Below, piece by piece: positions 44,191-56,401 of a stretch of 64,000 nt of DNA (the first letter of the stretch is position 1; each line of letters opens with the position of its first letter). Under the pieces are notes generated by a model. That model was given only the letters and a program-made list of their open reading frames with translations. It was not told the origin of the DNA and made no database searches. The translations under genes were made by a program, and so were the position numbers. The DNA is from Neodiprion pinetum (taxonomy: Eukaryota; Arthropoda; Insecta; Hymenoptera; Diprionidae). The stretch covers positions 13,189,087 to 13,253,086 of the forward strand of contig NC_060236.1 of NCBI RefSeq assembly GCF_021155775.2, written 5' to 3'.

Positions 44191-44405
44191 ACTTGGGGAC
44201 AATGTATTTGAGACGGCTAATTTTTTACACTAGACAGTTACGTTGGCAATACAGAGAAACTTACAGCGCCATAGTCGGCTGAGCGCGGAACAAACTCAAT
44301 CTCAATAAACATAACATAACACATGACCGACAAATCTAACCTTAGAATACGTGTCAATCTAACAAGTCATTATTCCCGCGGTATTCTAAGGTTAGATTTG
44401 ACGAT
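44190..44405 (+). repeat. Single end of the 56.4-kb element family, with hairpin
   Basis: Direct copy of 56402-56615. It starts ACACTTGGGGACAATG, contains GACGGCTAATTTTTTACACTAG, and ends in a 20-bp inverted repeat CAAATCTAACCTTAGAATAC / GTATTCTAAGGTTAGATTTG around about 30 bp. Confidence 0.75.
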
Positions 44406-45849
44406 GTAGAGGAATATAATTATCACAGAAAAATGTAATTTTTCTTATTTTTTGTATTTGTTGCTACGCTTGAATTTCTATAATTAGACTTTTGACGAGC
44501 AGTCAGAGATTTATGAAATGGATCGTGGTTCGATGGTATCTGAGCTAAAGATTGCGCAAAGGCAGTAGTTCTTTGGCGTATCTTCAGGTACCCCAGAATT
44601 ACCTGAGTATACGGGTTTCAAAATACATGCAGTCAGATTTAAAAGATGGCCAACACAACGATGGACATCTACTGTCGATGCATCGTCATCGAATTTTTTT
44701 TAATAGAACAACTGCCCAGGTCTATCTCCATCGGTATAAACTTCTCTTACTTTTGACCACGGTACTTTGATACGAGATGTATTAGTAGCCATATTCATTT
44801 TCTCGCCTAGAGCTTTAAAATCTAAGATTCTATTTTACTTTACATCTATAAACTTATAGAGCTTGCCAGACCTCGCCATTGACATAACTGTGAATTACTG
44901 CTCCGGAACATATATATTTTGGTTTTTACTTTATCTCTCAATGACGCTATGCATAAAATCTCCCTCGATTTGAGTATGGCTATACTCGAGATGTCGATAC
45001 GCTATTTTAACTTTATATTTGGCTGCCACATACACAAGCATTGCAAACACGAAACTGTTCTTATTTTGCCCACCACAATTATCAGAATACAGAAATGTGT
45101 CACATTGGTGTTTTTTGGAACGTGAAAACCAATGTTGAATTTAGTGTTAAAAACATCTCTGTGCTACCTTTCTGTTGCACATATTTCATACTTTGAGTGA
45201 AACTGTTTCATCCAGTTGGTATATGTATATATATAGGTAGTGCATCTTTCTCACATGAAGTATTTCTTCTAAATACTCTGTTTTGAATCTCTTCCTACAT
45301 GATGCGCTTTTTTTCTGTCAAATAAGTTAATATGTTCAATTACACTCTGTATAAACTTATCACTTAGCTTTGTACCTCGATTCTAGTGTTTACCTCTTTT
45401 ATCTGGGGAAAGTTTGGTACCTTATTCCATTTCCATCGTAACAGTAATTGTCCACGAATCAGAAATACGAAGAACCTCTAGAAAACATAGACTTGCAATC
45501 GAACACAGTTGTAAAATTTATTCTGAAGGAATAATTTTTCGAAACACTTCGACGTTGTGGAAGGTCAGGGTCGTAACAAGATAATTTTTCATATATAGTA
45601 AGACATCGAGATATGTAATCCCATTTACGAGAGTGATTACTGATTTTCCAGAACTTAGAAATAATATTTTTCCTTTGAGCTTCGGTAATTGTAGTAGAGC
45701 ACTTTAATCTACACTAGTGCGCACACGGAGCACCCATTACCTAGGAAGGTTTTAGAATTTTCTGAAAATCCAAATACTATGTACCTAAATTTTGAGCTCT
45801 TTTAGCAATATTCACTTTCCACAATTGGCATTGACTTGATTTTTTTCTA
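44406..45849. other. No recognisable gene
   Basis: Short frames only; none shows a family motif. No clear element boundary. Confidence 0.4.
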
Positions 45850-46862
45850 ACAGCAGATTGAATGGAACTACTCTCACGGTTTCGTGTTTTAGATCTACTT
45901 TGAGCACCGACGGAAGAGATATCAGCAAATGATTTTCATCTTCTGAATGTGGAAGAATGATTTCTACTTCACTCATTTCAAAGTTTAAAGGTATTTTTAG
46001 TTGAATGGTATCTGCGGTTAGAACTTAAGCTAATACCTCATTGTCATCTGCTTCTAGCAATGAGCTTTCACGATCTTTTTAATTCTTTTGTATCATCTCA
46101 TCATTTGTTGTCACAGTTGTTTCTACATTATTTGTTACGTTCTTTGCTTGTTCTGGATACACAATATTGCACAGGCCTAGTGAGTTTTCATCTTCGATGC
46201 TGTCCGTCAAAAATAGCGAATAGTCATTTTCTGTAGACGATCAAAAATAAGGTTCTTAATTCATAATTTTTGTCATATTAAAACTTATAAAACATAATCA
46301 CTCAATAATAAAATATTATTTCGAAGTTATTAATGAAGTACTGATACAAAATCGACAGATTATAAATTAAATGAATTTCAAAAATTAATTATAAAATAAG
46401 ACTGTGACATGAGATTATGATTTGGTTAACTCTATGGTCTGGACGATGACTGTAGTACGACTTCAAACCTACAACACATATATCATTTTCTCGAAATTTG
46501 ACCACCATTTTTGATTATTATTCGAACCAGTATTTTTATGACATTTCACTTGGATAAAATCAAAATTCATTCCATACAATTATTTGGTAGTAATTCAAAT
46601 CTCATAATTATTGTGCATCTACGTATAATACAAACCTGCGTGGACAAGCTGTCTTTGAGCACTTATCACCGATGAAACTTTCTCGTTACCTGAATGATCT
46701 GTAGTTTCACCATTCGGCTATACTAAGTGTGTCACTTTTTTGTGTGATATTAGGTTACCGATATTGTCATCACTTTCAGTTTGATCTAGAAGCAGATTAT
46801 TATTACCTCCATCATTACCTACCTCAATTTGTTCATTAGTATAATTATTCAACGTAACCTTC
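45850..46862 (-). pseudogene. Remnant of a two-exon gene of unknown identity
   Basis: Exon 1 (46862-46636) starts MKVTLNNYTNEQ, is acidic and Asn-rich, and ends at CGCAG|GTTTG. Exon 2 starts at 46230 after GTCTACAG and reads ENDYSLFLTDSIEDE, later IQLKIPLNFEMSEVEIILP. In-frame stops occur once in exon 1 and twice in exon 2. Low-complexity acidic composition resembles the N-terminal region of a transposase, but I do not recognise the family. Confidence 0.3.
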
Positions 46863-47301
46863 ATGGATTATTGTATAACGATTTTCTACTTCTATTCTTT
46901 CGAACTTACATCTTAAGGAAAATATAATTATCCACTTACTTGAGCATCGGCGACTTCAATGTTGTATCGCTTGCCATTTTATGTCTCTTATAACTGATTT
47001 TTTATCACAAAAAACATCGCCAAAAGGCTGTCGTAACGAATGTCAAGCCGGCTGTGTCTGTGGTGTAGGTTAGGTGCGCGTTAAACACGTCTACTTCACT
47101 CAACTGCCCCCGTAAGCGCTGAAGAGCGCTCGAGTTACAGCTTTTTCAACCGGTACAATTTTCCGTCAAGTAAAATATGTGAATCACATTTAAGTGTTTT
47201 TCAATAAAAAGAGTTATAAGTCGGATGTATCAATCACGGGAAAACGTTCGCCGCAATTCATTACAATTTATTGAATACTCACTTAAAATTGGCAAAAAAT
47301 T
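46863..47301. other. No recognisable gene
   Basis: Nothing supported except a GC-richer patch near 47040-47130. Confidence 0.35.
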
Positions 47302-47436
47302 AAGTTAATTGGATTATGATGAATACCCGTGGAGTTATTTGGTTTATCCTTGTCACGCGAAAGTTACTTCCATTATAATCTGTTACCTCGGAGTTACGTG
47401 AGTTACCTCTCTAAAGTTGAGTAAATTTTATAAGGA
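47302..47436 (+). repeat. Second copy of the 2865-3005 repeat
   Basis: Complementary to 2865-3005 with about 80-85 percent visible identity by eye. It contains repeated GTTAC motifs. It may be a fragment of a copia-family LTR or UTR. Confidence 0.6.
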
Positions 47437-49485
47437 GCTATCGACTTGGTAGTCGGGCGCATCATGTCTCAGTCACGCCGCCTCAACAATACTTTGTACA
47501 ACGGAGCAGGTATATGAATGAATGAAAGCCTACGCTTTTCAAACCGGTTTTTCTTGAAAACAGTTTCGAGTCCAGTGGTATCGCTTGGACTGTACTTTGT
47601 TATTATGAAATACTTTTCAACCCCAAAAATGTTTTGAAATCTGTGACCTCCATCTGGTGAAGTCCCCTCGTAAGTCTTCCCTGAAGTGTTTTTAACTGTT
47701 GAATGAAATTTCGACACTTTTATCGAATTGAATACCCAAAACTCATTTCAAATTTTTTTTTTCTACAGGTTGTGATCAATTGCAGAAAGCAGCCAATTCA
47801 TGGTAAAATACGAATTTATGGATCTTCGCCTTTGGAATCGTTCCCGGTTCAGAAGATATTGTTATCTAAGTAAATAATAAAAAGGGTTGGAAGCAGTTTT
47901 CTTTTGCTAATAAGGGTGTAGCGGTTTAATTTATAAGCAGAATTGTAGATTAGTCGCATAATGATAACCTGGTGGATGAGAAAGAAGAAAATTAGCAAAT
48001 GATCGAATCTTTGAACTAAAACTTTTTTGGTACGTCGGGAGTTTTTGATTAATGTCCTCAAGAAAATCGGAGACGAAAGTGTAACGGTGGCTGAATCGAA
48101 AATTCAAAACAGGGTTGTCAAAACTCTTTGAGATCATCACGTGAATGTGACACGCGGGTGGCGGTAACTTTCCACAGCTGTCACAAAAACGACCGAAATC
48201 AAAGTAAATGAAAACAGAACTATTTATTCATTATGCATGTTATAAAAATTTCAAAAATATTCACCTTTCAACCAACGACAACGAATTTTCTCTTCCGGCG
48301 TACTTTACTGTGTGATTCGCACAGTTCTTCATTTTTTGTTAAAAAACTAGCCTCCCAGGTAGTATATCCATGCAACAGTGACGTACCATTTACTGAGATC
48401 CTGTGTCTTTCGAGATTACATCTACATGTATCACATATGTTCCTTACGAACAATTCGCGTACTCCAGAATGTCTGCTATAAGCAGCGTCAGCAGTAACTT
48501 ATTATTCATTAACATTATAATTACCTGACTTACAGATGAGATGCATACGATTTTACGTGTTTTCCGTACCATTTATGTATCTATTCCATGAATAGCACAT
48601 ATATCATGTATCATTCGTGTATTTGACCCGTAAATGGAGCATACGTACCCTTACATCGATTCACCAATGTACTTATGCTGAACACATATTCAAAACGTAT
48701 AAGAACTCAGTGATAATCGCATATTTCATAAGAATACGAACAGCATTGAATTTTAATCAACATGTATACGTATAATATATACAGGTATGCTGTCACAGAA
48801 ATTTTTTAAAACTTGTGTTCAAATTAACGTATAAATGTTACTACGTGGGTTTTTATCGTAGTTTCGAAGAAGCGAGATGTTTTGACCTCTATCAAGCTGG
48901 CACCGCCACATAAGATATATGAAGTTGAGAGTATGAGAGTGCACTGTGAAGATATTATTACAATAAAATAAAAACCTTGACGATTACAAACACGAAAATG
49001 ATCGTTTTTGTTTGATGTTGCGTAATTTCAGTTCGAGTAGAGGAGTTTATGACTTATAAAATCTGCTACACCTATATTTTGACTTCCCCGCTTGTGCGTC
49101 GCTACCCAATATCTTGACGCGCGAATAGAAGTCAAAAAATCTCTGGAGATGATTAACCATAGTTCAATCGAAACTTTTGTTGAATAAATTGAGTTTATGA
49201 ACGGTACACCCAAGAATTTGGCCTCCCACTTTATACCTATTTCTCCGTTTCAATTTTGCAATGCGTTGAATCTTTGAATTATACTCCCGAAATCTTCTGA
49301 AATATTTTCGATGTTTTCAAGTTCCATGCATTGGATGTAAATCAATTTAGAATCTTAAAATTACATATACACCAAATTTCGTGGGGGATTGATTCTCTCG
49401 TTCTGGTATTAACATACAGGTAGACTCGTACCTTAATTATAACATTAGATAGGTAGGTGTAATTGTAAAGGTATGATGTGTACAA
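47437..49485. other. No recognisable gene
   Basis: An 82-residue minus-strand frame at 47469-47717 and a few shorter ones have no motif I recognise. The upstream part of the Mutator relic at 49486 may extend into this stretch but is not readable. Confidence 0.35.
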
Positions 49486-49746
49486 ACATACTTACGGATA
49501 ACACTCATGACGAGAATGTTCGGATTGACTATACAGCCATAAAAGGTCCAGGAAAATGCAGGAAACGGTATCTACGGACGCCCATAAGACAACGTATTGC
49601 GGATGATTTGCACACAAAATCAGCCGTCGTATACCGTGCGGAATAGACTGATAAGAGAATTCGTCCAGGCGATCCGGAGCCACCTAACTTATACTCAGTT
49701 GCGGACTAAGAAGGATTTGCACTCAGGGCGGACGATGTACACCCCT

Positions 49747-49772
49747 CCCCCCCCCCCCCCCCCCCCCCCCCC
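49747..49772 (+). repeat. C26 homopolymer
   Basis: 26 consecutive C near the left end of the hAT element. An open frame across it gives only a proline run and is not a gene. Confidence 0.9.
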
Positions 49773-49832
49773 ACCATTTGTGTTTTAGGACAATTATAGG
49801 GAAAAAGAAAATCGAAGTAGAGAGTATTTCAG

Positions 49833-52377
49833 TTACACGTACTTACGTGCTTTTATTGCACTCAAATTTTCAATTACATCATTGAAATCTGTATTCTTTG
49901 TGTGTTGACTTTCTATTGAAAGTATGGAGAGATTGGTCAGTCTACTTTGGCTCATCATTGACCTTAAATAGTTCTTTATTAACTTAAGCTTTGAGAAACT
50001 TCTTTCGCCAGATGCGACTGATATACACATAGTGGAGTAAAATCTTGTGCACAAAAATGAGTTGAGTTGATTGATTTAGAGTAATCCCACTTTACTGTCA
50101 CTTAATGAACCTCAGCAGTATTAATGTTGCCCAATTCTCAGCCTCTGCGTAAGTGATGTTTACAGCCTCCAAGTGACGTCTCAATCGTAGAATTTCTAGA
50201 ATGATATTTTCATCTGAAAATTCATCGTAAACTTTGGTCAAATTTGGAGCAAGCGCGAGAAGTTCTTCTACTGCTGCGTACAAGAGAATTTTCGATTGAA
50301 CAACTGCAAATATCGAAACAATGTCACCCATTGCCTTGGATTGATGCTCGAGCTCCTCATCAAATCGGTCGATACAGTCCAACATAGTCCTCTGCATTTC
50401 TTCTTGCAATGTTAGACCAGTATCTCTAGACTGTTCTCCTGGCATCATTTTTCGCATCCTTCTTCTACCTCTTCTTTCTATCGAAATTTCCATGGATTCA
50501 CACTTTTGGGTTGCAAAACGAATAGTTCTCGCCACTAGATGGTTCCGTTCATTCTGAAGAAATATTTTGAGTGCGTTGAATTTGGCCAAACATTTATCCA
50601 GCGTCAATCCCAAAGTCTGCAAATACTTCTGAGTAAGATTGACTTCTTCTAAGACGTCACACCAAAATGCGAGGTAGCACAAAAATGTAAAGTCACATAG
50701 CGCAGGTATGAGTGTAGATGCTGTCCCCCTCGTATCTGCATTTTTTTTTACTGAGATCACACAAGAGCTCGAACGTGGAAGCCGGTTTTTCAAAATATGG
50801 TTTCATCGGTGCCACAGCATCGTAATGAGCACTCCGTCCGGTCTTTGCAAGTCTTTTGACAGATACACCTACATTCTTGGTCAGTATTTCCCATCGATGT
50901 GTTGATGCTGAAAAGAAGGTATAGACCCTCTCCAAGGTTCCAAAAAAAGGTAAACTTGACGTAATAATTCCGAAAAAGTAGACCCCACAAAGATTTAACG
51001 AATGATTTGCACAAGGTATAAACAAAGCTTTCGAATTAATTTCTTTGATTTTTTTATGAACTCCAGCCATAGTTGCTGCATTATCATAAGTTTATCTTCC
51101 AACAACTGCTTCAATATATCTTTCGTGAGTTCAGCGGGAATGATTCCTTCACTTCAACTTTGTCACTTTCAATGTGAACGTATCTGATCACTTCACTCAT
51201 CTGATCAATGTTAGCCTCGGCTGGAGTACTATCAAAAAGAATTCCAAAGTACTTTGCTTTTGCTAAGTCATCCAAAGCTTTCTGCTTTACTTGATTCCCC
51301 AGAGAGCTGATGAACTCATTCTCAATGCTCTTAAACCAATAAGACCCTACTCTCTTGTTATTACCGACAGCATGCTCTATCCTTAGCACATGTTCTTTTG
51401 AAACGGGATCATATTTTTACAGCAGTTCACCAATTCGAAAAAGTTACCTTTGTTTTCGGACAACAAGTTCACTCTGTGACCTCGAAAAGCGAGATTTTGG
51501 TCAGCCAAAATCAGAGTCACATCCAAGAGACGATGTAAATAGCTCTCCATTTCTGTTTCTGTTTGTCGATTGCTACCTGGTGGCTACAATCAATCGTTTT
51601 TTGTAGTTTCAATCCCACTCCCAAAGTTTTCTATTTTTCTAAGCATGACAGGTAGTGCTCAGAAGCCTCATGTTCAAATACTTGTAGGTTTAGCTTCCAC
51701 CACACATTGAAGCCCGTGACAAAGGTTCGAATTTCTGTCTCGGCATCGGCAAAAAGTTTGCAGCAAAAACAAAACAAACTACTTCTTGACTGAGAGTAAA
51801 TCATCCGCTTTCTCAAAAATTTTCACCATTTGGCAGTGCTTTATAGAACCATGATTTGGTCAGATTTCGAGTCTTTCTTTTTGTTTTATGCCCTGGCATT
51901 TCAACTGCAGCCGCACTCAAAGGTCCATCTTTATTTTGAAAGTGTTTACTACCCTTTTTTATAAGATCAACTCGCAAATCAGCAGGCACTGGGATTGGCC
52001 AACAAGCAATATCAGAATAAATCGCAAAAATATTTGTCTGAACGTTTTCAAGCTTTTCCTTCTGCTCATCTCTACCTCGCTCTCACTCGTTCTTATCAGA
52101 CTCTCTTTCCTCTTTTTCAACAAACTGTACTTCTTCAATTCGCCTTTCTTTTTCTTCTTTGTCAATCTTTCCGATCTGAGCTTTGTCTACCTTTTCTTCC
52201 TTCTGTTTATCAAAATCTTCCGATTTGGCAAGCAAGATTTGTTTAGCATTTTCTTTCATAGCACTAGATGTTAAAGGTGTCATATATTTAAATATGGATC
52301 CAGATATTATTTTGGTCTCGAGGTCTTTTGCTTTCTTAATTCTTCTTTGCTGAAATCCGCTAGGTCGTTGTCGCTTC
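49833..52377 (-). pseudogene. hAT transposase, TTF/DUF4371/hAT-dimerisation type
   Basis: From the N-terminus on the minus strand: MKRQRPSGFQQRR and an acidic linker (52377-52083); a TTF-type zinc finger region CKLFADAETEIRTFVTGF with WWKLN and CLEK (51816-51631); DUF4371-like AKYFGILFDSTPAEANIDQM (51389-51111); the catalytic core piece FIPCANHSLNLCGVYF and VKRLAKTGRSAHYDA (51070-50693); a helical region (50793-50098); and the dimerisation motif VASGERSFSKLKLIKNYLRS (50054-49833). Frames change at each junction and several stops occur. It resembles the ZMYM1-like group of animal hAT transposases. Confidence 0.85.
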
Positions 52378-53891
52378 ATTGTCGTGTTTCTGCATAGTAT
52401 TACATAAAATTGTAAGTCTACTTTCTTTGTATACTTTTGTAACAACTAGCTCGACTGACGGAACGAAAATATCAATTTACTACGAAATTGCGAATGCATT
52501 TAGTGAGTCGGTAACAGAGAATGTATATGCAATGAAGGGTGAGGTCAGAGTATTACGGCATTTGACCATTTATTAGAAAAAACGTGTGTCCTCGAGGGAT
52601 CTCCGTCAGGAACGAAGTTCCGTACGCTGTTTCTTCAACTCTGAATGTAATTCAATATGGAAATTTAGATTTAAAATGCAAAATTAGATTGTTTATATTG
52701 GAAATGGAGAATAGAGAAAACATAATTTGTCACAAATATTTACTCAGAGATTTAGGGATACGGTTGAAAAAACAGTTAATCAGGTGCCTAATTGTGTTCG
52801 GGATATTTCGTTGAGGCAGCGTCACCAGCGAGTATGACAGTGGCGCCATCTACGCACCTCAGTCAGAGGTGCAAGGGGAGGAGGCTTAGTACCGCTCAGT
52901 ACCCGCTGGTCTGCGCCAGCGTGAAAACGCATCTGTACAATTTGAGTATTCTAATTCAATAAACTTTAGTAATGTGTACCTAAAAACCTTCCATGAGTTT
53001 CATTTATTCGCTAAACTATTCTTACACATTGTAAGTTTTTTTCCATCAGTTTAATTATGAGTCTAGAAATTTGAAAACAAAGAATTACTGTGTCGGGGGA
53101 CACAGGACAAAAGTGAAACTTCATTTTTTTCACCCAAACTAAATTCGTTAAAACTGTACAATTTTAAATCACTTATAATATTAAATTGCTCTGTCTCTCT
53201 GCAATAAATTTTTTCACGCTCTTGTACTATTACATATAATTTTGAACAGAAAGTGACTGTTTAATGAAAATAAAAAATTTAGGTGTAAGTTCGGTCGTGC
53301 GAAATTTAAATTGTCGTTTTGTTATTCTGGTTGATTAATACATCCGATGTCTGAAGATATGGACGAGCAAGTAGAATAAATTTATTTGAGACATAATAAG
53401 ACCGCGATGTTCATATTATTTCATCTATTAGTCCTTTTACAGAACGTGAACTTTTTGGTGCAGGGCACAAATGCACGACATTATTTTTCAAACGTGAAAA
53501 GTCACATCTGACAGTTTGTCGGCTGATACAACGGTGAGCGGCGAGGAAACGGTTTGACAGAGTTTCAGCAGTCTACTATATGTATAGATGGCACGAGAAT
53601 CGCGCCACGCAAGGAAAGGCGTGTGCAAGAGAGAAATAGCTAGATTGTAAGGTGTGTGTAAGAGAGAAACAGCTAATGGTTTCACATTTGCATTAGTAGA
53701 TTGGAATGTGATGACGTCACATCTGCTGATTCGCTACCAGTGTTCTTGTTTTTGTATAGTCTGCCATAAGAAGTTCACTTCAAGAATATTTCGTGAATTT
53801 AGTTGAGGAATGTGAAACATAATTTTCAGCCCCCTCAATGACACCCCTTAGCTATCTGTCAATCGGGGTTTGTCCCCCCCGACCGGCCCCC
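52378..53891. other. 5' region of the hAT element
   Basis: About 1.5 kb without a recognisable gene. It includes a GC-richer patch near 52830-52930 and C-rich sequence close to the TIR. Confidence 0.45.
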
Positions 53892-54665
53892 CTTAGTCCG
53901 CCATTGCTTATAGTAAAAAAGTGCTGTCAATATCGCTAAGTATGAGTACGAAGCATTGCAGTACTTAGACCGCGATTCTTTACGTGCATTGCAAGTGATG
54001 TAAATGTGGCTGCTTCAAAATTCCATTCACAGCATAGGTCTACATCAATTCTTCGTCCATTACTGGACAAACCACTAGCTTTACGTATTTAGAGACCACG
54101 CGAAGCGGGGGCCAACGTGTATTTGTATCGCTGCGACCGGTGGTGTGGTTCGAAAACTGGAGAAATGTGATGAAACAAAGAGTAGCCATCCGCTTTTGTA
54201 CCAAGCGGTCATGAATAATCAACAAAGCCAATTTACAGGTGCTTAGATGATCAGCGAAAGCCACACAACGGTAGCAATTTTAAATTGGATGGCAGAATGG
54301 GTTTACTCAGCTGGAATATATCCGAAGTAGATGGTTTGCGACTCTTCAAAGGCATCATTGACCGCTGCAATTAGAAGCTTCACATGATACTGGACAATCA
54401 AAGATTACGCTTATGCCTGTAGCCATCCCGTTATGCCGCCGTGCTACGTGCAGATCGATGTACCACGTTTTATAAAAATGTTTGCGAATCTTTTGCAAGA
54501 TTCACCTACAAGCAATAAAGTACTCTACTTAGCTGTGATTGGGCAACTCATGCAGGAACGTGACATCGACACTGCGAACGAAATGTTGAAATCGATATCA
54601 ACAGTAGCATATTCAATATTTGATGGAAATTCACATTGTTGCAAGCCAACTGAATGCGAGATTCA

Positions 54666-55288
54666 CCTTTATGTGCGCACCCGGGTACACGGGTACCAAT
54701 CTCGTCACATTCTTGTTCGTATTTTAAAAAATTTTTTTTTGATTTGAGCCTCTGGATCTAGGAAGTTTAACTCTTCACAAAGATTCCCATAGCCGTATTT
54801 CGAAAAAAAAAAAATTTTCGCAATAAAAAAATTAACTTCAAGTATGGATAGTCCCAGGGGGCACCTTGGTTACCCGGGTACCCACTACAGAACAATTTGA
54901 TATATTAATCTGTAAATCAATGTTAATTTTAATAAGTGTTCCTAACCGAGCAAATGCGTCACTGCTGGGCCCTCGTATACTTGGAAAGGGAGGACGCTAT
55001 CTAACTGCCACTCCCACAATATCTAAAACATCTGCTGCTCGATAAAGCCAATAATTGACTGTGGAGCACTCGAGATCCCCTCCTTCCATCTCTCTTTATG
55101 GCGACTACACGCTACTTTTGAATGTGAATATAGCTTAATTACTTTTAAATCATGTTTACTGAATTAAATAAATAGATTTATAATGATTCTGTTCACATCT
55201 GAAGTCAAAAAGTAATTAAAACTGGAGGTGGGTACCCGGGTACCCCGGGTGTGCATCAACGTAGGAGAAGTTGAGTGCGCACATAAGG
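54666..55288. mobile_element. Non-autonomous TIR element in the Mutator relic
   Basis: Termini CCTTTATGTGCGCAC (54666-54680) and its near complement GTGCGCACATAAGG (55275-55288). Just inside are palindromic CCCGGGTACACGGGTACC and GGGTACCCGGGTACCCC blocks. The flanks ATTCA (54661-54665) and ATTCG (55289-55293) may be a decayed 5-bp duplication. No coding frame. Confidence 0.55.
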
Positions 55289-56401
55289 ATTCGTAAAAAT
55301 TTGCTAGAAAACTAGATTGATCCTTCCTTTGAAACTCAAGACGAAGACAGTGATGTGCTGACTGCCATACGTCCCGAACTGGATATTGTCTTTGATGATA
55401 GCGATAGCTCCACCTGCGGGTGCTCTTGGAAAACGGATATCAACCTGAAAGTGAAACGCGTATCACAAGACAAAGAAGGCGATCGAGACAATGCGCATCT
55501 TCTACCGAAATTTGCAGATCAACTTTATAGCGATTTACGCTGGTTTCCTCAGTAGTCATGCGTATACCGTGATTTATTTAAATACGGTCGCATACCAGCG
55601 ACAGTGCACCGGTAGAAAGTGATTTTAACATAATAAAAATTCACTAGCTTCGGAATAATCCAAGGCCATTGCAGCCTAATAATTTGTTGTAAAACGACAT
55701 TTTGGATATACGAGTATAAGCGGTCATACGAAGATAGTCAATGCTCAAGCTATTTCGACCAACGTTGACGCTACGGATACTGCAGACAATATCACGAATC
55801 TGAGTCATTGCGAAGTAAACAGCCGGAATATACCTAATAGATATTCTGGAGATCATCGAAAATTCGTTTTCGTAGTTTCCGCAAACTGTCATCAAAACTG
55901 ACGCTGTGACGCGAGTGACACATCGATTTCAGCTATCGAAGCCTGCATAGCTTTATCCCGCCTCTATCAAAACCTGAAAAATTTCGGAAGGTTTAACATC
56001 TTGCAGAGTATGTTCCGCTTTATTTAAATCAGACTCATTGTTAGGCAACGTTCAAAAGTGAAGGTCCAGGATATGTGTAGAGTGTACCAAACTGAAGAGT
56101 ACCGCTCAAATTACAGCATCGAGGGTAGTCGAAGACTGGGGTATCCTAGCATCTACCAATAACATGGTAAGGTCGCAGCAAAAATCTAGATATTCAAAAA
56201 AGAATCATATTATCTTTGTCTCCATATCCGATGACATACTCTCTAAAATACCCATCATGAAGAATGGGAACACTATAACACTGCAGGTAATACTTGATCA
56301 TTGAATCGACATAATTTTTAACTACGCATGTGAAAAACATAATTTTTATACTCCAAATTCCAATATTGATCCTCTTGATCAGCCTTCCCAATGATTACTG
56401 T

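Larger units (their letters stand above)
49696..53906 (-). mobile_element. hAT transposon (ZMYM1-like)
   Basis: TIRs CAGTTGCGGACTAAG (49696) and CAATGGCGGACTAAG (complement of 53892-53906). Flanking 8-mers CTTATACT and CTTATAGT differ at one base, the 8-bp duplication expected of hAT. The transposase gene is on the minus strand. Removing the element rejoins the Mutator relic. Confidence 0.88.
49486..55930 (+). pseudogene. Second Mutator-family transposase relic, split by two elements
   Basis: Plus-strand fragments match the 12960-16576 transposase in order. At 49530-49690 the pieces KRYLRTPIRQRIADD and GDPEPP; after the hAT insertion at 53950-54430 EALQYLDRDSL, FFVHYWTN, AATGGVVRKLEK (first Asp position altered) and MVCDSSKASL; at 54433-54660 PCYVQIDVPRFIKM; after the small TIR element DLRWFPQ.SCVYRDLFKYGRIPATV. 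Many stops. No TIRs were found for it. Confidence 0.75.

Noticed and set aside
49597..49788. Frame with a long proline run
   Set aside because: It is created by the C26 homopolymer next to the hAT terminus.
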